The position numbers and the translations under genes were made by a program. Positions 10,316 through 19,325 of a DNA stretch of 22,834 bases are shown here, one piece after another. The stretch is from Basidiobolus ranarum (taxonomy: Eukaryota; Basidiobolomycota; Basidiobolomycetes; Basidiobolales), in the NCBI GenBank assembly GCA_040143965.1, contig JASJQH010000177.1, positions 1 through 22,834 on the forward strand, given 5' to 3'. The first letter of the stretch is position 1; each line of letters starts with the position of its first letter. Under the pieces are notes generated by a model, which ran no database searches, was not told where the DNA came from, and saw only the letters and a list, made by a program, of their open reading frames with translations.

Positions 10316-11068
10316 CTATTTAAGGAATACGGCTTCGTTGTTGATTGACAAAATAAGCTACCATCATTAAGAATTGGAAGAAAGTTAGAGTTGATGAAGA
10401 GCGGCCGATGTAAACGAAAATAAACTTACGAATTCTTCAAACTTCTTCTCAATCTCGCTTTTATCAAGTTTGCACTCCGGATGCTTGCTGAATTTCTTGA
10501 CAACCTTCTTACGAAGAGTCTTTAGGGGTAAATCGTTCTCTTTTTCGAGAACGCTTTGAATAGCCAACTTGACAGTCTTGGAGTAATCGGAATCGAGTTT
10601 CTTCTCATCCCACTTGCCCTCGGAACTATCGTCCTTTTTGGCCTTCTTCTTGGAAGACTCTTTTTCTTTCTTCTCTTCTTTACGTTTTTTGGGGGTTTCA
10701 GCTACAGGCTCTTTCTTATCATCGGCTACTTTCTTCAAGTCAGCGACGATGGTTGCAGGTTGAGCAGCGGGCTTGGGGGTGGTGGGTGTTTGGGGCTTAT
10801 TACCACCCTTCTTTCCCTTGAATAATCCCTTTTCGTATTTTTCAGCTTCAGTGATACATGCTGTATGTTGACGATATTCAGTTCCTTGGAATGACACGTA
10901 GCAGTCAATGCAAGAGTATGAAGCGTTATAACAACGATTGAAATGGGAGTCAAGTTTATTTTTCTTGAGAGTTTCCTGACAGCAATCACAGACTAGAGTA
11001 AAGACATTAGTAAATCTGAATTGGACATTTGTTATCGTATATCTGTATTACTTACCAAAAGAGACCAT
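10316..11068 (-). CDS. LYAR-type C2HC zinc-finger nucleolar protein (3 exons)
   Basis: Exons on the minus strand are 11068-11056, 10992-10430 and 10357-10316, giving 205 aa. The N-terminus carries the LYAR double C2HC finger: C6, C9, H21, C25 and C32, C35, H47, C50, with the conserved run SCIDC. A lysine/glutamate-rich low-complexity stretch follows (about 55-125, including KKRKEEKKEKESSKKKAKK), which is likely nuclear/nucleolar targeting. The C-terminus is a basic helical region starting VKLAIQSVLEK. LYAR relatives act in the nucleolus in pre-rRNA processing and large-subunit assembly. The last exon adds 13 residues (LILSINNEAVFLK) after a 72-bp intron; unspliced reading would end differently, and the spliced form fits the family better. 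Its start is 412 bp from that of MetAP1, on the opposite strand. Confidence 0.9.
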
Positions 11069-11480
11069 CTTTAATACAAAGTCAAAGGGCAGTTATCAAG
11101 CACTGATACTTTACTCTTAACTTTACATTGATTACATTAACCAATATACTGAACTTATTTTTTTTTCTGTCGGACAGCGCTTTTTTTCAATCACAAAAAA
11201 CGCAAAGTTTCGTTCAATGACTTCTAGATTATCAAAGTTAGATATCCCATACCAATAATCCCAATCCAAAATATTCCAGAATAGATTATGACAATTAGCG
11301 GAAGTTTACCAAGAGAATGAGACATATTCACACATTCAGGATATCGTTAAATTCCCATTTCAAGACGCATTATGTTTTTTTTCAACTCATCAATCGATTC
11401 ATGATGGCTTAATTTATTATTCAATGAAAAGCTCACCAGCTCTTTTCTGAGTATCACTACTTTTGAATACTACAATAGAC
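11069..11480. promoter_or_regulatory. Bidirectional promoter LYAR / MetAP1
   Basis: These 412 bp separate two divergent start codons. The clearest element is a perfect 11-bp palindrome CTGTCGGACAG at 11167-11177, flanked on both sides by T-tracts. It is a candidate shared regulatory site; the binding factor is unknown. No other gene is visible here. Confidence 0.45.
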
Positions 11481-13250
11481 ATGGCCACCACTGGAAAACT
11501 TTGTCAAGGGATTGATTGTGAGAAACCAGCCAAACTTCAATGTCCCACTTGCCTCAAACTCAGCATTGAAGATTCCTTCTTTTGTTCCCAAGAATGTTTC
11601 AAGAAGAACTGGCCAACTCATAAGGCAATCCACAAGATGGGTAACCAAGGTATTTCAGCTTGACTAGTTATAGCTGTCTTATTGCTTTACCTAACCAATT
11701 TAATGTAGCTGAAACCACCAATCCTTGGCCTGGACACCGTTATACTGGAAAATTAAGACCACATTATCCATTGACACCTAAACGCGAGGTTCCCGCAACT
11801 ATCCAAAGACCAGACTATGCTGATAAATTGGATGGTATTGTTTAACATATGAAATTAGAGTCTTTAGATGGATTCAACTAAGCACACTTAACCTAGGTGC
11901 ACCTGGTTATGGCCCTGGCGGTTGGGCTTCCACCAAGATTTCTCCCATGACTGATCCAACCGACCTTAAGAACATGAAGCTCGTCTGCAAAGTATGGATT
12001 TATTCAAAATACTTGACTTGGAATCCTAGGCTTACATTATTGATTATTCCATAGCTTGCCCGTGAGGTATTGGATATTGCTGGTAGAGCTGTCAGACCTG
12101 GTATCACTACTGATGAAATCGGTGGGTTTTGAACCATTTAAATATGGATGACCGACTTGAAGAAAACTAACCAAACTCTGATAGATCAAATTGTTCACGA
12201 CGCTTGTATCGAACGTAATTCCTATCCTTCTACATTGAACTACCATAGATACCCCAAATCTTGCTGCACGTGAGTATTTAGTACTTAGAATTTGCTTCCA
12301 AGATGAAATTGACCATTTGTATATATTAGTTCTATCAATGAAGTTATTTGTCACGGTATTCCCGATCGTCGTCCTTTGGAAGATGGTGATATTGTCAATA
12401 TTGATGTCACCCTTTACCACAATGGCTTCCACGGTGACTTAAACGAGACATATTTCGTTGGCAATGTTGACGAAAAGGGTCAAAGACTGGTTAAGGTCAC
12501 CATGGAGTGCTTGGAGAAAGCCATTGCTATTGGTATGTAGACTGTCACACTGAAGTGTATTGAGAATTATTGCTAAATTTCATTTACTGCTTGTCATTTA
12601 CTGCTTGATTAGCCAAACCTGGTACCCTCTATCGTGATGTCGGTGCGGTTATTGACAAACATGCCAGAAGCAACGGGTTCTCTGTAGTCAGAACTTATTG
12701 TGGTCACGGTATCAATAGGTAAGCACTTGTCTTGATTCCTAACATGCAAATATGCTAACCAATGGATTACCACTTGTTTAGATTCTTCCATTGCGCACCC
12801 AATGTTCCACATTATGCCAGTAAGCATACCTTGATCTGTTCAGTGCTAAGATGACCAACACTAACCCTCCACTTCTCATAGAAAACAAGGCAGTTGGTGT
12901 CATGAAGCCCGGACATACATTTACCATTGAGCCAATGATTTCAGAAGGTGGCCTTCATTTGCTTACCCACTTTCTTCCCGATAACATGTGCTAATCTTTG
13001 TTTGATACGTACTAGGTGTTTGGCAAGATGAGCAATGGCCTGATGAGTGGACTGCTGTTACCGCTGATGGCAAGCGTTCAGCCCAGTTTGAACAAACATT
13101 ACTCATCACTGAGACTGGATGCGAGATCTTGTAAGTTTTCTAAATAATCAAGTTTACTTTCTCCACTGGCATTAACCAACATAATCCATTGAATCTAGGA
13201 CTCGTCGTTTACCCGATTCCCCCTTCTCAGTTCCAACTATCCTTCAATAA
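11481..13250 (+). CDS. Methionine aminopeptidase 1 (11 exons)
   Basis: This metalloprotease removes the initiator methionine from nascent proteins at the ribosome. Exons are 11481-11640, 11709-11834, 11897-11991, 12055-12121, 12185-12269, 12330-12532, 12613-12718, 12782-12819, 12882-12947, 13016-13130 and 13199-13250, giving 370 aa, close to the usual type 1 length. The N-terminus has the C6H2-type zinc finger of eukaryotic MetAP1 ([18 protein letters not shown] through [11 protein letters not shown]), used for ribosome association. The pita-bread catalytic domain shows [20 protein letters not shown], the metal-ligand aspartates in [18 protein letters not shown], the histidine in [11 protein letters not shown], the glutamate in FTIEPMIS and the final glutamate in QFEQTLLIT. 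Introns are 60-80 bp. AATAAA follows at 13309-13314. All joins keep frame and family sequence, so the model is reliable. Confidence 0.96.
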
Positions 13251-13427
13251 TTTCTTCTACATTATTGATACTCTGATATGATTCTGAAATGCTCAATACA
13301 ATGAATGGAATAAATTAGAGATTTTACATAGTTGAAGATATTTGTACTTTCATATACATGTTTAGTCTATGCTAATTTCAATGGAGTATTCATCAATATA
13401 TAGAAAAGACTGCATTTGAGAGAATGT

Positions 13428-13445
13428 CTCGGTACACATACCGAG
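13428..13445. other. Short perfect hairpin, 7-bp stem with CACA loop
   Basis: CTCGGTA (13428-13434) and TACCGAG (13439-13445) are perfect inverse complements around CACA. It lies about 180 bp after the MetAP1 stop, beyond the AATAAA. No poly-T tract follows, so it does not look like a terminator; its role is unknown. Confidence 0.6.
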
Positions 13446-14482
13446 GGGCTAAGAAGGGAAACTGAGTGGATATGATCAAAAACATATATTTGGATTTAAA
13501 TGTACTGCATTTAATTTCTTTTTAGATATATACAAGAAATCTGTGAAATATGATTAAGTAACCCCTGTACAGAAAGGTAAAGTCACTTAGAGTGTTATGG
13601 AACAATTAGCAGTACAAAATAAATATGGTGCAAGTGTGAGTAGCAAAATATCCACTTTGCTTTCCACACCAGCAGAATATTGAGCTTATCACACATCTGG
13701 ACAACAAATTGTTACAGATGGCATCAGTCGGTCACATAACTGCCTGTATTGAAATAGAATCTTGTAGTTCATTTATTAACACTGAAAAGTTTCCATAAAA
13801 ACACTTTTTTTACATTGAAGCTTGTTTGATTGGATGTAACTTCATTGCATGAGAATGCCAGACAAATAGTATCTTGCAAATCTCACTTCAATCATAGAAT
13901 AGTTATAGAAGCTGTATGATCATGAGCAAGGAGTAGTAGACATGCTGGAAAGGATTGCCAAAAAACTCCATAATATCAAATCAATAAGTATGCTTATATA
14001 GAGTGTAGCCTTTTGTGACCAAATACAGAGTACATGAGTGAAATCCTAGGTGTATTATTAAAGTTACTGGTATTCAGTGAGCATTGAGGAGCAAGCTTTG
14101 ATGCTTTTGTCTAAAGGGCAAAATATCATCAGCCAAGAATTGATTTGGATCGAAATGTGGTAGTAAATGACTATTCTTCAATATCACTTTCTTTTGATAA
14201 ATATTGAAGATGTCCCTGCTGAGTCATTTTATTTTAATTGAATGGGTACCAATATATTTTCTTGTGTATCGGCTTTTATTTGTCATCCTATATTTCTTCA
14301 ACTCCATAAATCGACAGACACATTTGCTACTATTATGGCTATTTTAATATATATATATCGGTTAAGCTCCGTAGCATTGGCTTAATAACAATATTCATAC
14401 CGTGACAATGATGAAATAAGTTACTCTGGTGCAAAATAGCGATACTGAGAAACTCCAGATAAATATTATTGAAATGGGTACT

Positions 14483-14510
14483 AACCCTAAGTAATCTAAC
14501 CCAACCCTAA
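14483..14510. repeat. Two telobox-like AACCCTAA elements
   Basis: AACCCTAA occurs at 14483-14490 and 14503-14510, with TCTAACCC between them. This matches the fungal telomere unit TTAGGG on the other strand and the Tbf1/telobox motif. It may be a short interstitial telomeric tract or a binding site for a Myb-type telomere-repeat factor. Confidence 0.55.
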
Positions 14511-14595
14511 CTCTTAATGCCAACAGCTGATAGATACAAGCTTAGATGCGGACGAGTTCAGAATAGGCTAGCCATGATAGATCTGTCGCATTTAC

Positions 14596-14930
14596 CATGA
14601 AGGGGAATTTAGCCGTTCTCAGAGAAAATAATCTCCAGTTTATTCCGGTACAACAGTAACCATCACCAATATCATGGGCCATCCTTGAACCAATCTACCT
14701 GCCAAACTTGGGGGCAGAGAAAGATCTCTCTGACGACGTAATACATAATTCAACCGGCTCAAACGGTGGGAAATCTTCCAGACAACACGACTTGGGTGAG
14801 AAACATCCACCGTGGAAAAAGAGTTAAACAAGAAACTGCTTTGGTACTCCAACGGGGAGATGAGGATCCTAAGAAGATTGTTACTCCAGAGAAACATTTT
14901 AAATGGTTGCTCCTAAGAACCTCTTAATTT
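14596..14930 (+). pseudogene. Possible decayed coding stretch, unidentified
   Basis: Read on the plus strand, this GC-richer stretch stays open except for one in-frame stop and one apparent frameshift. Readable runs include MKGNLAVLRENNLQFIP, then LEPIYLPNLGAEKDLSDDV, then after the shift LVLQRGDEDPKKIVTPEKHF. I recognise no family. The minus strand also has an 85-codon frame here (14640-14897), so base composition alone may explain the openness. Treat this as a weak suggestion of a relic. Confidence 0.2.
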
Positions 14931-14973
14931 AGAAGGTGAAGTAACGGCTGTACCAATTTCTAGGAAAGCGATG

Positions 14974-15002
14974 CGTTTTGGGCTTCTTCGTTTTGGGCTT
15001 CT
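14974..15002. repeat. 15-bp-period direct repeat
   Basis: CGTTTTGGGCTTCT occurs at 14974-14987 and again at 14989-15002. It has only two copies and lies in the region upstream of the transporter gene. Confidence 0.8.
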
Positions 15003-15473
15003 GGGCGACAAAAAGGAATTTCAAGCAGATTTGGACAAATAGGTGGAGTTTCAGGTATAGATGCCAGCTTCAGATCATAATCAACCCACTTGAATCAGCC
15101 TGTGGGGTACACAGACTTTTTTCATGATAATCATGTCCGTTTTCCGCCATACTTTCCCACCTACCTCTAAGGCGCGGGCAAGTAAAATCTTGTTATCTAA
15201 ATCATCTAGAAAGGTGCGTGTATCTTCACCCGACAATCCAATATAATCTTTTATATTTATATATGCCTTTTATATTCATCTTATTCTATTTCTACGGTGC
15301 CTATTCCGGGAGAGTACGAGTACGACAAGAATTAAGACAAAAAGAACACTGTCTTAATCAAGCTGTGCCACACCAAGCACCGTGGCTTGTGTATCCTGTA
15401 GATAAATATAAATTAGTCAAGCTCCGACCAACTACTCTTCACTATTCCCTACAAATCCTTGTAAACTGGAAAA

Positions 15474-17014
15474 ATGTCTTCCTTTCGCTCTAGCTATACA
15501 GCGCGCTCAAGAGCCTCTAGAGTAACAGAAGGCGCTCTTTCTTCGTCTCATAAAAGCACCACATTACATCTTTTATCCAATGCTTTTCCTGAGTAAGTTA
15601 ACCATGTCCTTTTGTCTGAATGAAATGCATGTGACTGACGTGGCTCTCTATTTGCAGTGCTGAAGATATTGTTGGTGAGAGTTATCTCCGTCCCTCAGAA
15701 TGCACAATGAGTCTTCCTACCTCTTCGCATGATGAATTCCAGTTTCCCGAAGCCATGATGCCTGATGAAAAGTCAATCCTCTTAGAGGATCCTCACTGCA
15801 TAAACCTTGTGGACGAGCCCACTAGCACTTTTTCCCAATCAGTTTTTAATGCCGTCAACGTATTAATGGGTCTTGCCATTCTATCTCTGCCATATGCCTT
15901 CAAAATTACCGGTTGGGTACTTGGCTTGTTCATGTTACTTGTATTCTGCTTGTTAACCCGTTACACCGCCATATTACTTCGCAAGTGCTTGGACCTGGAC
16001 CCTTCGATGATGTCCCTTTCTGATGTGGGATATGCTGCTTTTGGGAATAAGGGCAGAATTGGCATGGCTGTTCTTTTAGTGGCTGAGCTTTTGGCAACCA
16101 GTGTTGCTTTACTAATGGTTTTCGCTGATTCTATCCATGCCTTGTATCCAAACTCTGACTTAAATTTGTTGAAAGTAATCGGTATCCTTGTCTTGATTCC
16201 TTCTACTTGGGTTCCACTTAGTATTCTAGCCTACACTTCCATAGTCGGCATCATCTCTACTATTGCCTTAGTCGTAGTAGTTGTTATCAACGGTTTATCC
16301 ACTACAATCTCTCCTGGCTCGTTGCTCGTACCCGCACCTACCAATCTCTGGCCCACCATGCCAATGTCAATCCCGATCAGTTTCGGTCTTTTGATGGCTG
16401 GGTTCGCCGGTCATGCGGTGTTTGCTAGTATCTACCGTGATATGAAGTGCCCAGAGAGATTCCCAGCTGTTCTCAAATACTCCTACAGCATTACTACTGT
16501 CATCTACATTGTAATGGCCGGTGGCGGATACCTGATGTTTGGTAATTCCGTCTATCATGAAATTATTGTCAATTTAGTGGAGAATCCCAACTACAACCAG
16601 TTCCTGACTCGTCTTGTTGTCTGGACCGTTGTTCTCAATCCAATCAGTAAATTCGGACTGACCCTTAACCCGGCGAATTTGATCCTGGAGATATTCTTTA
16701 GTAACGCGCCTTTCAACCTGAACATCAGAGCCTCGAAGCCTCGTCGAATTATTTTCCGTACTCTGTTGTGTTTCTTCGTTTGTTTGGTTGCTATTCTGAT
16801 TCCTGGTTTCCATAGAGTTATGGCGCTGTTGGGTTCCTTCTCATGCTTCACCATATCAGCCATTCTCCCGCTTGCTTGCCACCTTCAACTGTTCAAAGAT
16901 CAAATTGGAAGAACGCAAAAATTCATCGATTGGTCTCTCATCATAATTTGTACTATTTTGGCAGTTGTTGGTACCGTCTGGACATTCCTTCCAACCGAGT
17001 TAATTGAGGCTTAA
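15474..17014 (+). CDS. AVT1-like vacuolar amino-acid transporter (2 exons)
   Basis: Exons 15474-15592 and 15658-17014 encode 491 aa of the AAAP/SLC32-type family (Aa_trans). A hydrophilic N-terminus of about 95 residues, rich in S/T and acidic residues, precedes the hallmark first membrane segment STFSQSVFNAVNVLMG with ILSLPYAF (about 96-126). About ten further hydrophobic segments follow, ending in a short cytoplasm-like tail (FLPTELIEA). Avt1 relatives are proton-coupled transporters that move neutral amino acids into the fungal vacuole; substrate and membrane here are inferred from family. The single 65-bp intron (GTAAGT...TTTGCAG) lies in the N-terminal extension, and its removal joins FPD to AEDIVGE in frame. 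AATAAA is at 17206-17211. There is no operon-like neighbour; the gene stands between two gene-poor regions. Confidence 0.94.
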
Positions 17015-17035
17015 TATGGACAAATTGGCGGATAA

Positions 17036-17060
17036 GATGGGATGGGATGGAGTGGAATGG
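17036..17060. repeat. GATGG-type pentanucleotide run
   Basis: There are three exact GATGG units, then AGTGG and AATGG, starting 22 bp after the transporter stop codon. It is an imperfect short microsatellite in the 3' UTR. Confidence 0.8.
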
Positions 17061-17234
17061 GATCAAAGTTCAAATCGCATTAGTATTCATTTCAATTGAT
17101 AATATTTTATTGTACATGTTTTTAGCGAAAATTTCCCAATTTTTGAAATGGTCTTGGAAAATTTAGCAGATATACTTTATCTCACTTGTCAATCGCTTCC
17201 ACAACAATAAATGGGAAACCTTTGGCGTATACAC

Positions 17235-17251
17235 ATATATATATATATATA
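17235..17251. repeat. (AT)8 microsatellite
   Basis: This is an uninterrupted AT dinucleotide run in the 3' flank of the transporter gene. It has no other visible role. Confidence 0.85.
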
Positions 17252-17766
17252 GAGTATAGACATATTTAACCTGATTGTCCTACATTTGACCAGATTATCA
17301 AAGTACACGAACCATCAACTTAGTTGATTCTTCTGCCAATGCTCTGTTTGGTTCTGGACTTCATATGTAGAGAGTTCCACTGGATTGGAAATATTATAAC
17401 GAGTGAATTGATTTCTCTATACAGTCATGTGAGTGAGTTATACGAAGTATATAGTACATGTGATCGGAGAGCCAGATTTACCAAGTATATAACATTTAGA
17501 ATGAGGGATTTTTGTTAGTAGAAGATCTGGTCAAAGGCAAAACCTCAAGCGTTTAACGTAAAGCTGGTAAAGGAATACCACTGTCCTTTTGAGATGTCCC
17601 TTTAAATTAGGAAATAATCGTCAAAGAAAATTAGGGGAAATATTTCAAAGCTGCTTAAATATTAGGAATGATATCTACACATAAATGCACCACTCAGTCA
17701 TATTACTAGATCATACTCCACTTCAGTCACAGTATTTGATGATACTGCTTATTAATAATGGGGTAA

Positions 17767-17788
17767 GGCTAATACAGGGCTAATACAG
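17767..17788. repeat. 11-bp perfect tandem duplication
   Basis: GGCTAATACAG is present twice, head to tail, in the AT-rich region between the transporter and uL22. This is probably a replication-slippage event. Confidence 0.85.
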
Positions 17789-18113
17789 TATTGTAAACTC
17801 CAAAGAATTTTCACAGGAATACTGGTGCTATCTGCCAAGTAAATGTTTCAAAGAGGTATTTCTGGTTAAGAAATAATACACCACACAACTTCGCATAGTC
17901 AATAGCTTATGCATCAAAATATACATTAAATAGCATCAAGTTATCCATCTCATTATATATGACATCACCATGTTGCTCATTAACAAAGATATATCGCAAT
18001 CAAGAGTCAAATGTTGTACACCAAAAAGGGATTTTATTTTATAGAAATAGCAGCTATCAGGACGATATATGGGTTAAGAGTAAGAATGATGATTGTTAGG
18101 GAAATGTTCCAGT

Positions 18114-18665
18114 TTATTGACGGCTAGCGACCAATCTCTTACGGGCCAATTGGCGTTTGTTGAGCTTGGCACCCTTACCATCATCTTCACGCTTAACAGT
18201 GGCATCTTCCTCAGAAACAATGATCTCAATGTGACAAGGGGAGCTCATGTAGGGGTTGATTCTACCGTGAGCACGATAAGTACGTCTACGTTGCTTGGGA
18301 GCTTGGTTGACTTGAACGTGCTTAATGATCAAGGCCTCGGTTTCCAAACCCTTGTTCTCAGCATTGCTTTCAGCGTTCTTGAGGAGACCCAACAAGAACT
18401 CTGCGGACTTAACGGGCCAGCGTCCCTTGGTGGTGTTGAAAGCCTTGGCTTGAGCGCAACGACCAATACCACCGGCGAAGCGACGGAAAGGAATGCATTG
18501 CTTATGGGCCTTGACATCTTCAAGATAGGTGATGGCCTTTTGCAATTTCATACCAGAAATGGCAGCAGCAGCCTCACGGGTGTTCTTGAAGTGAACACGG
18601 AGATAAGAACCGCGGGTTTGAGCAGACTTGGCGCTGTTAGCAGGGGTGGCAGCGTATCTGACCAT
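18114..18665 (-). CDS. RPL17: 60S ribosomal protein uL22 (RPL17)
   Basis: uL22 is a large-subunit protein that lines the nascent-chain exit tunnel. The single coding exon gives 183 aa, starting [20 protein letters not shown] and containing the family runs [35 protein letters not shown] and [18 protein letters not shown]. The start at 18665 is the conserved one. A likely 5' UTR intron ends 14 bp upstream of the ATG (TTTCCTCCATAG, with a CACTAAC branch site; acceptor AG at 18680-18681). The stop codon lies inside an AATAAA string (CAATAAAC on the minus strand), though a second AATAAA at 18033-18038 is better placed for cleavage. The 223-codon plus-strand frame over the gene is an antisense shadow. 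It is divergent from HRD3. Confidence 0.97.
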   Translation of the reverse strand: MVRYAATPANSAKSAQTRGSYLRVHFKNTREAAAAISGMKLQKAITYLEDVKAHKQCIPFRRFAGGIGRCAQAKAFNTTKGRWPVKSAEFLLGLLKNAESNAENKGLETEALIIKHVQVNQAPKQRRRTYRAHGRINPYMSSPCHIEIIVSEEDATVKREDDGKGAKLNKRQLARKRLVASRQ

Positions 18666-19325
18666 ATTAACTTACTGACCTATGGAGGAAAGATGCGAGT
18701 TAGTGAGGGTGAAAGAGAAAGTTGGTGGATGGATGGATTTAACATTGTTTTAGATAACATCTAGCGTGGAACAGACACTTTCCACTTTCTAACATGTCAT
18801 CAATCATTGATAAATACATAGAAGAATACTCTACCTACAAGGCGATGCTCGAAAGGTATGGACAGTGGAAAGAGGGTGATAGAATGTAGACCATAGAGAC
18901 TATATCAGACACTAGCTCCAAAATTTCTTGATTCTGACTGGTTAATAGGAATAATCAGGGGAAAATTTTTCTTTTTTATCTTAATCACTGTGTTATTTCA
19001 CTTGAAGATATGAGGGGATTCAGGAATACATCATTACAGTATATATATACTCTACCACTCTAGGTTAATATTGAGCATGAGCGTTGTCTAGAGTGTGGTG
19101 ATCATTGATTGGACATTTTACCAGCAAAATATTGTATAATGTTCTTAGGTATTCGTATGTCACACTGCATTTTCAACAAGTATCGAAATTTAATACGTGA
19201 TTTTTCACAGTCCAACGCACATTATTCGAAAGGCTTTGAATGGCCCTTAACCATTAGCTTCGAGACATATACCTTGAAACATTGACAAACTTTTTTCGGA
19301 GTCAAATAGCGTACTCACTTAAAGA
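18666..19325. promoter_or_regulatory. Divergent promoter uL22 / HRD3
   Basis: These 660 bp lie between divergent start codons. The left part holds the probable uL22 5' UTR intron: acceptor at 18680-18681 and a candidate donor at 18833-18834 (minus strand TTGTAG|GTAGAG, about 155 bp), of which only the acceptor is convincing. The right part holds motifs relevant to HRD3: a CCAAT-N9-CCACA element on the minus strand (19094-19112), one base off the ERSE consensus CCAAT-N9-CCACG, and TACGTG at 19194-19199, the core of a UPRE-type site. Function is inferred. Confidence 0.45.
19094..19199. promoter_or_regulatory. ERSE-like and UPRE-like motifs before HRD3
   Basis: The plus strand reads TGTGG, nine bases, then ATTGG (19094-19112), the inverse of CCAAT-N9-CCACA. 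TACGTG follows at 19194-19199, 127 bp before the HRD3 start. Both resemble known unfolded-protein-response elements, and HRD3 genes are UPR targets in yeast and animals. A six-base core is easily found by chance, so the case rests on co-occurrence and gene function. Confidence 0.35.

Larger units (their letters stand above)
13251..15473. other. 2.2-kb gene-poor region between MetAP1 and the transporter
   Basis: No intact gene is recognised. The first part holds the MetAP1 3' flank. Further on are a 7-bp perfect hairpin (13428-13445), an AT microsatellite near 14346-14358, two AACCCTAA telobox-like elements (14483-14490 and 14503-14510), a GC-richer stretch with broken open frames on both strands (about 14590-14930), and a 15-bp-period direct repeat (14974-15002). 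A TATA-rich stretch at about 15240-15275 probably belongs to the transporter promoter. Confidence 0.6.
17015..18113. other. Convergent 3' region between the transporter and uL22
   Basis: These 1.1 kb lie between two convergent genes and have no recognised gene. They hold five pentamers of GATGG type just past the transporter stop (17036-17060), an (AT)8 microsatellite at about 17235-17251, and an 11-bp perfect tandem duplication GGCTAATACAG (17767-17788). Minus-strand AATAAA at 18033-18038 probably serves uL22. A 64-codon plus-strand frame (17324-17518) has no features. Confidence 0.6.

Noticed and set aside
14640-14897. 85-codon minus-strand frame
   Set aside because: No family is recognised, and the plus strand of the same stretch is also nearly open, so the frame may be compositional. 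Kept only as part of the possible relic finding.
15218-15493. 91-codon plus-strand frame ahead of the transporter
   Set aside because: It runs through the AT-rich promoter and overlaps transporter exon 1 in another frame; the sequence is low in information.
17071-17082. GTTCAAATC resembling a tRNA B box
   Set aside because: No matching A box, acceptor stem or anticodon arm can be built around it; the upstream sequence is the transporter 3' end.
18093-18764. 223-codon plus-strand open frame over uL22
   Set aside because: It is antisense to the well-conserved uL22 gene, and its openness follows from that gene's codon use. The translation shows no family.
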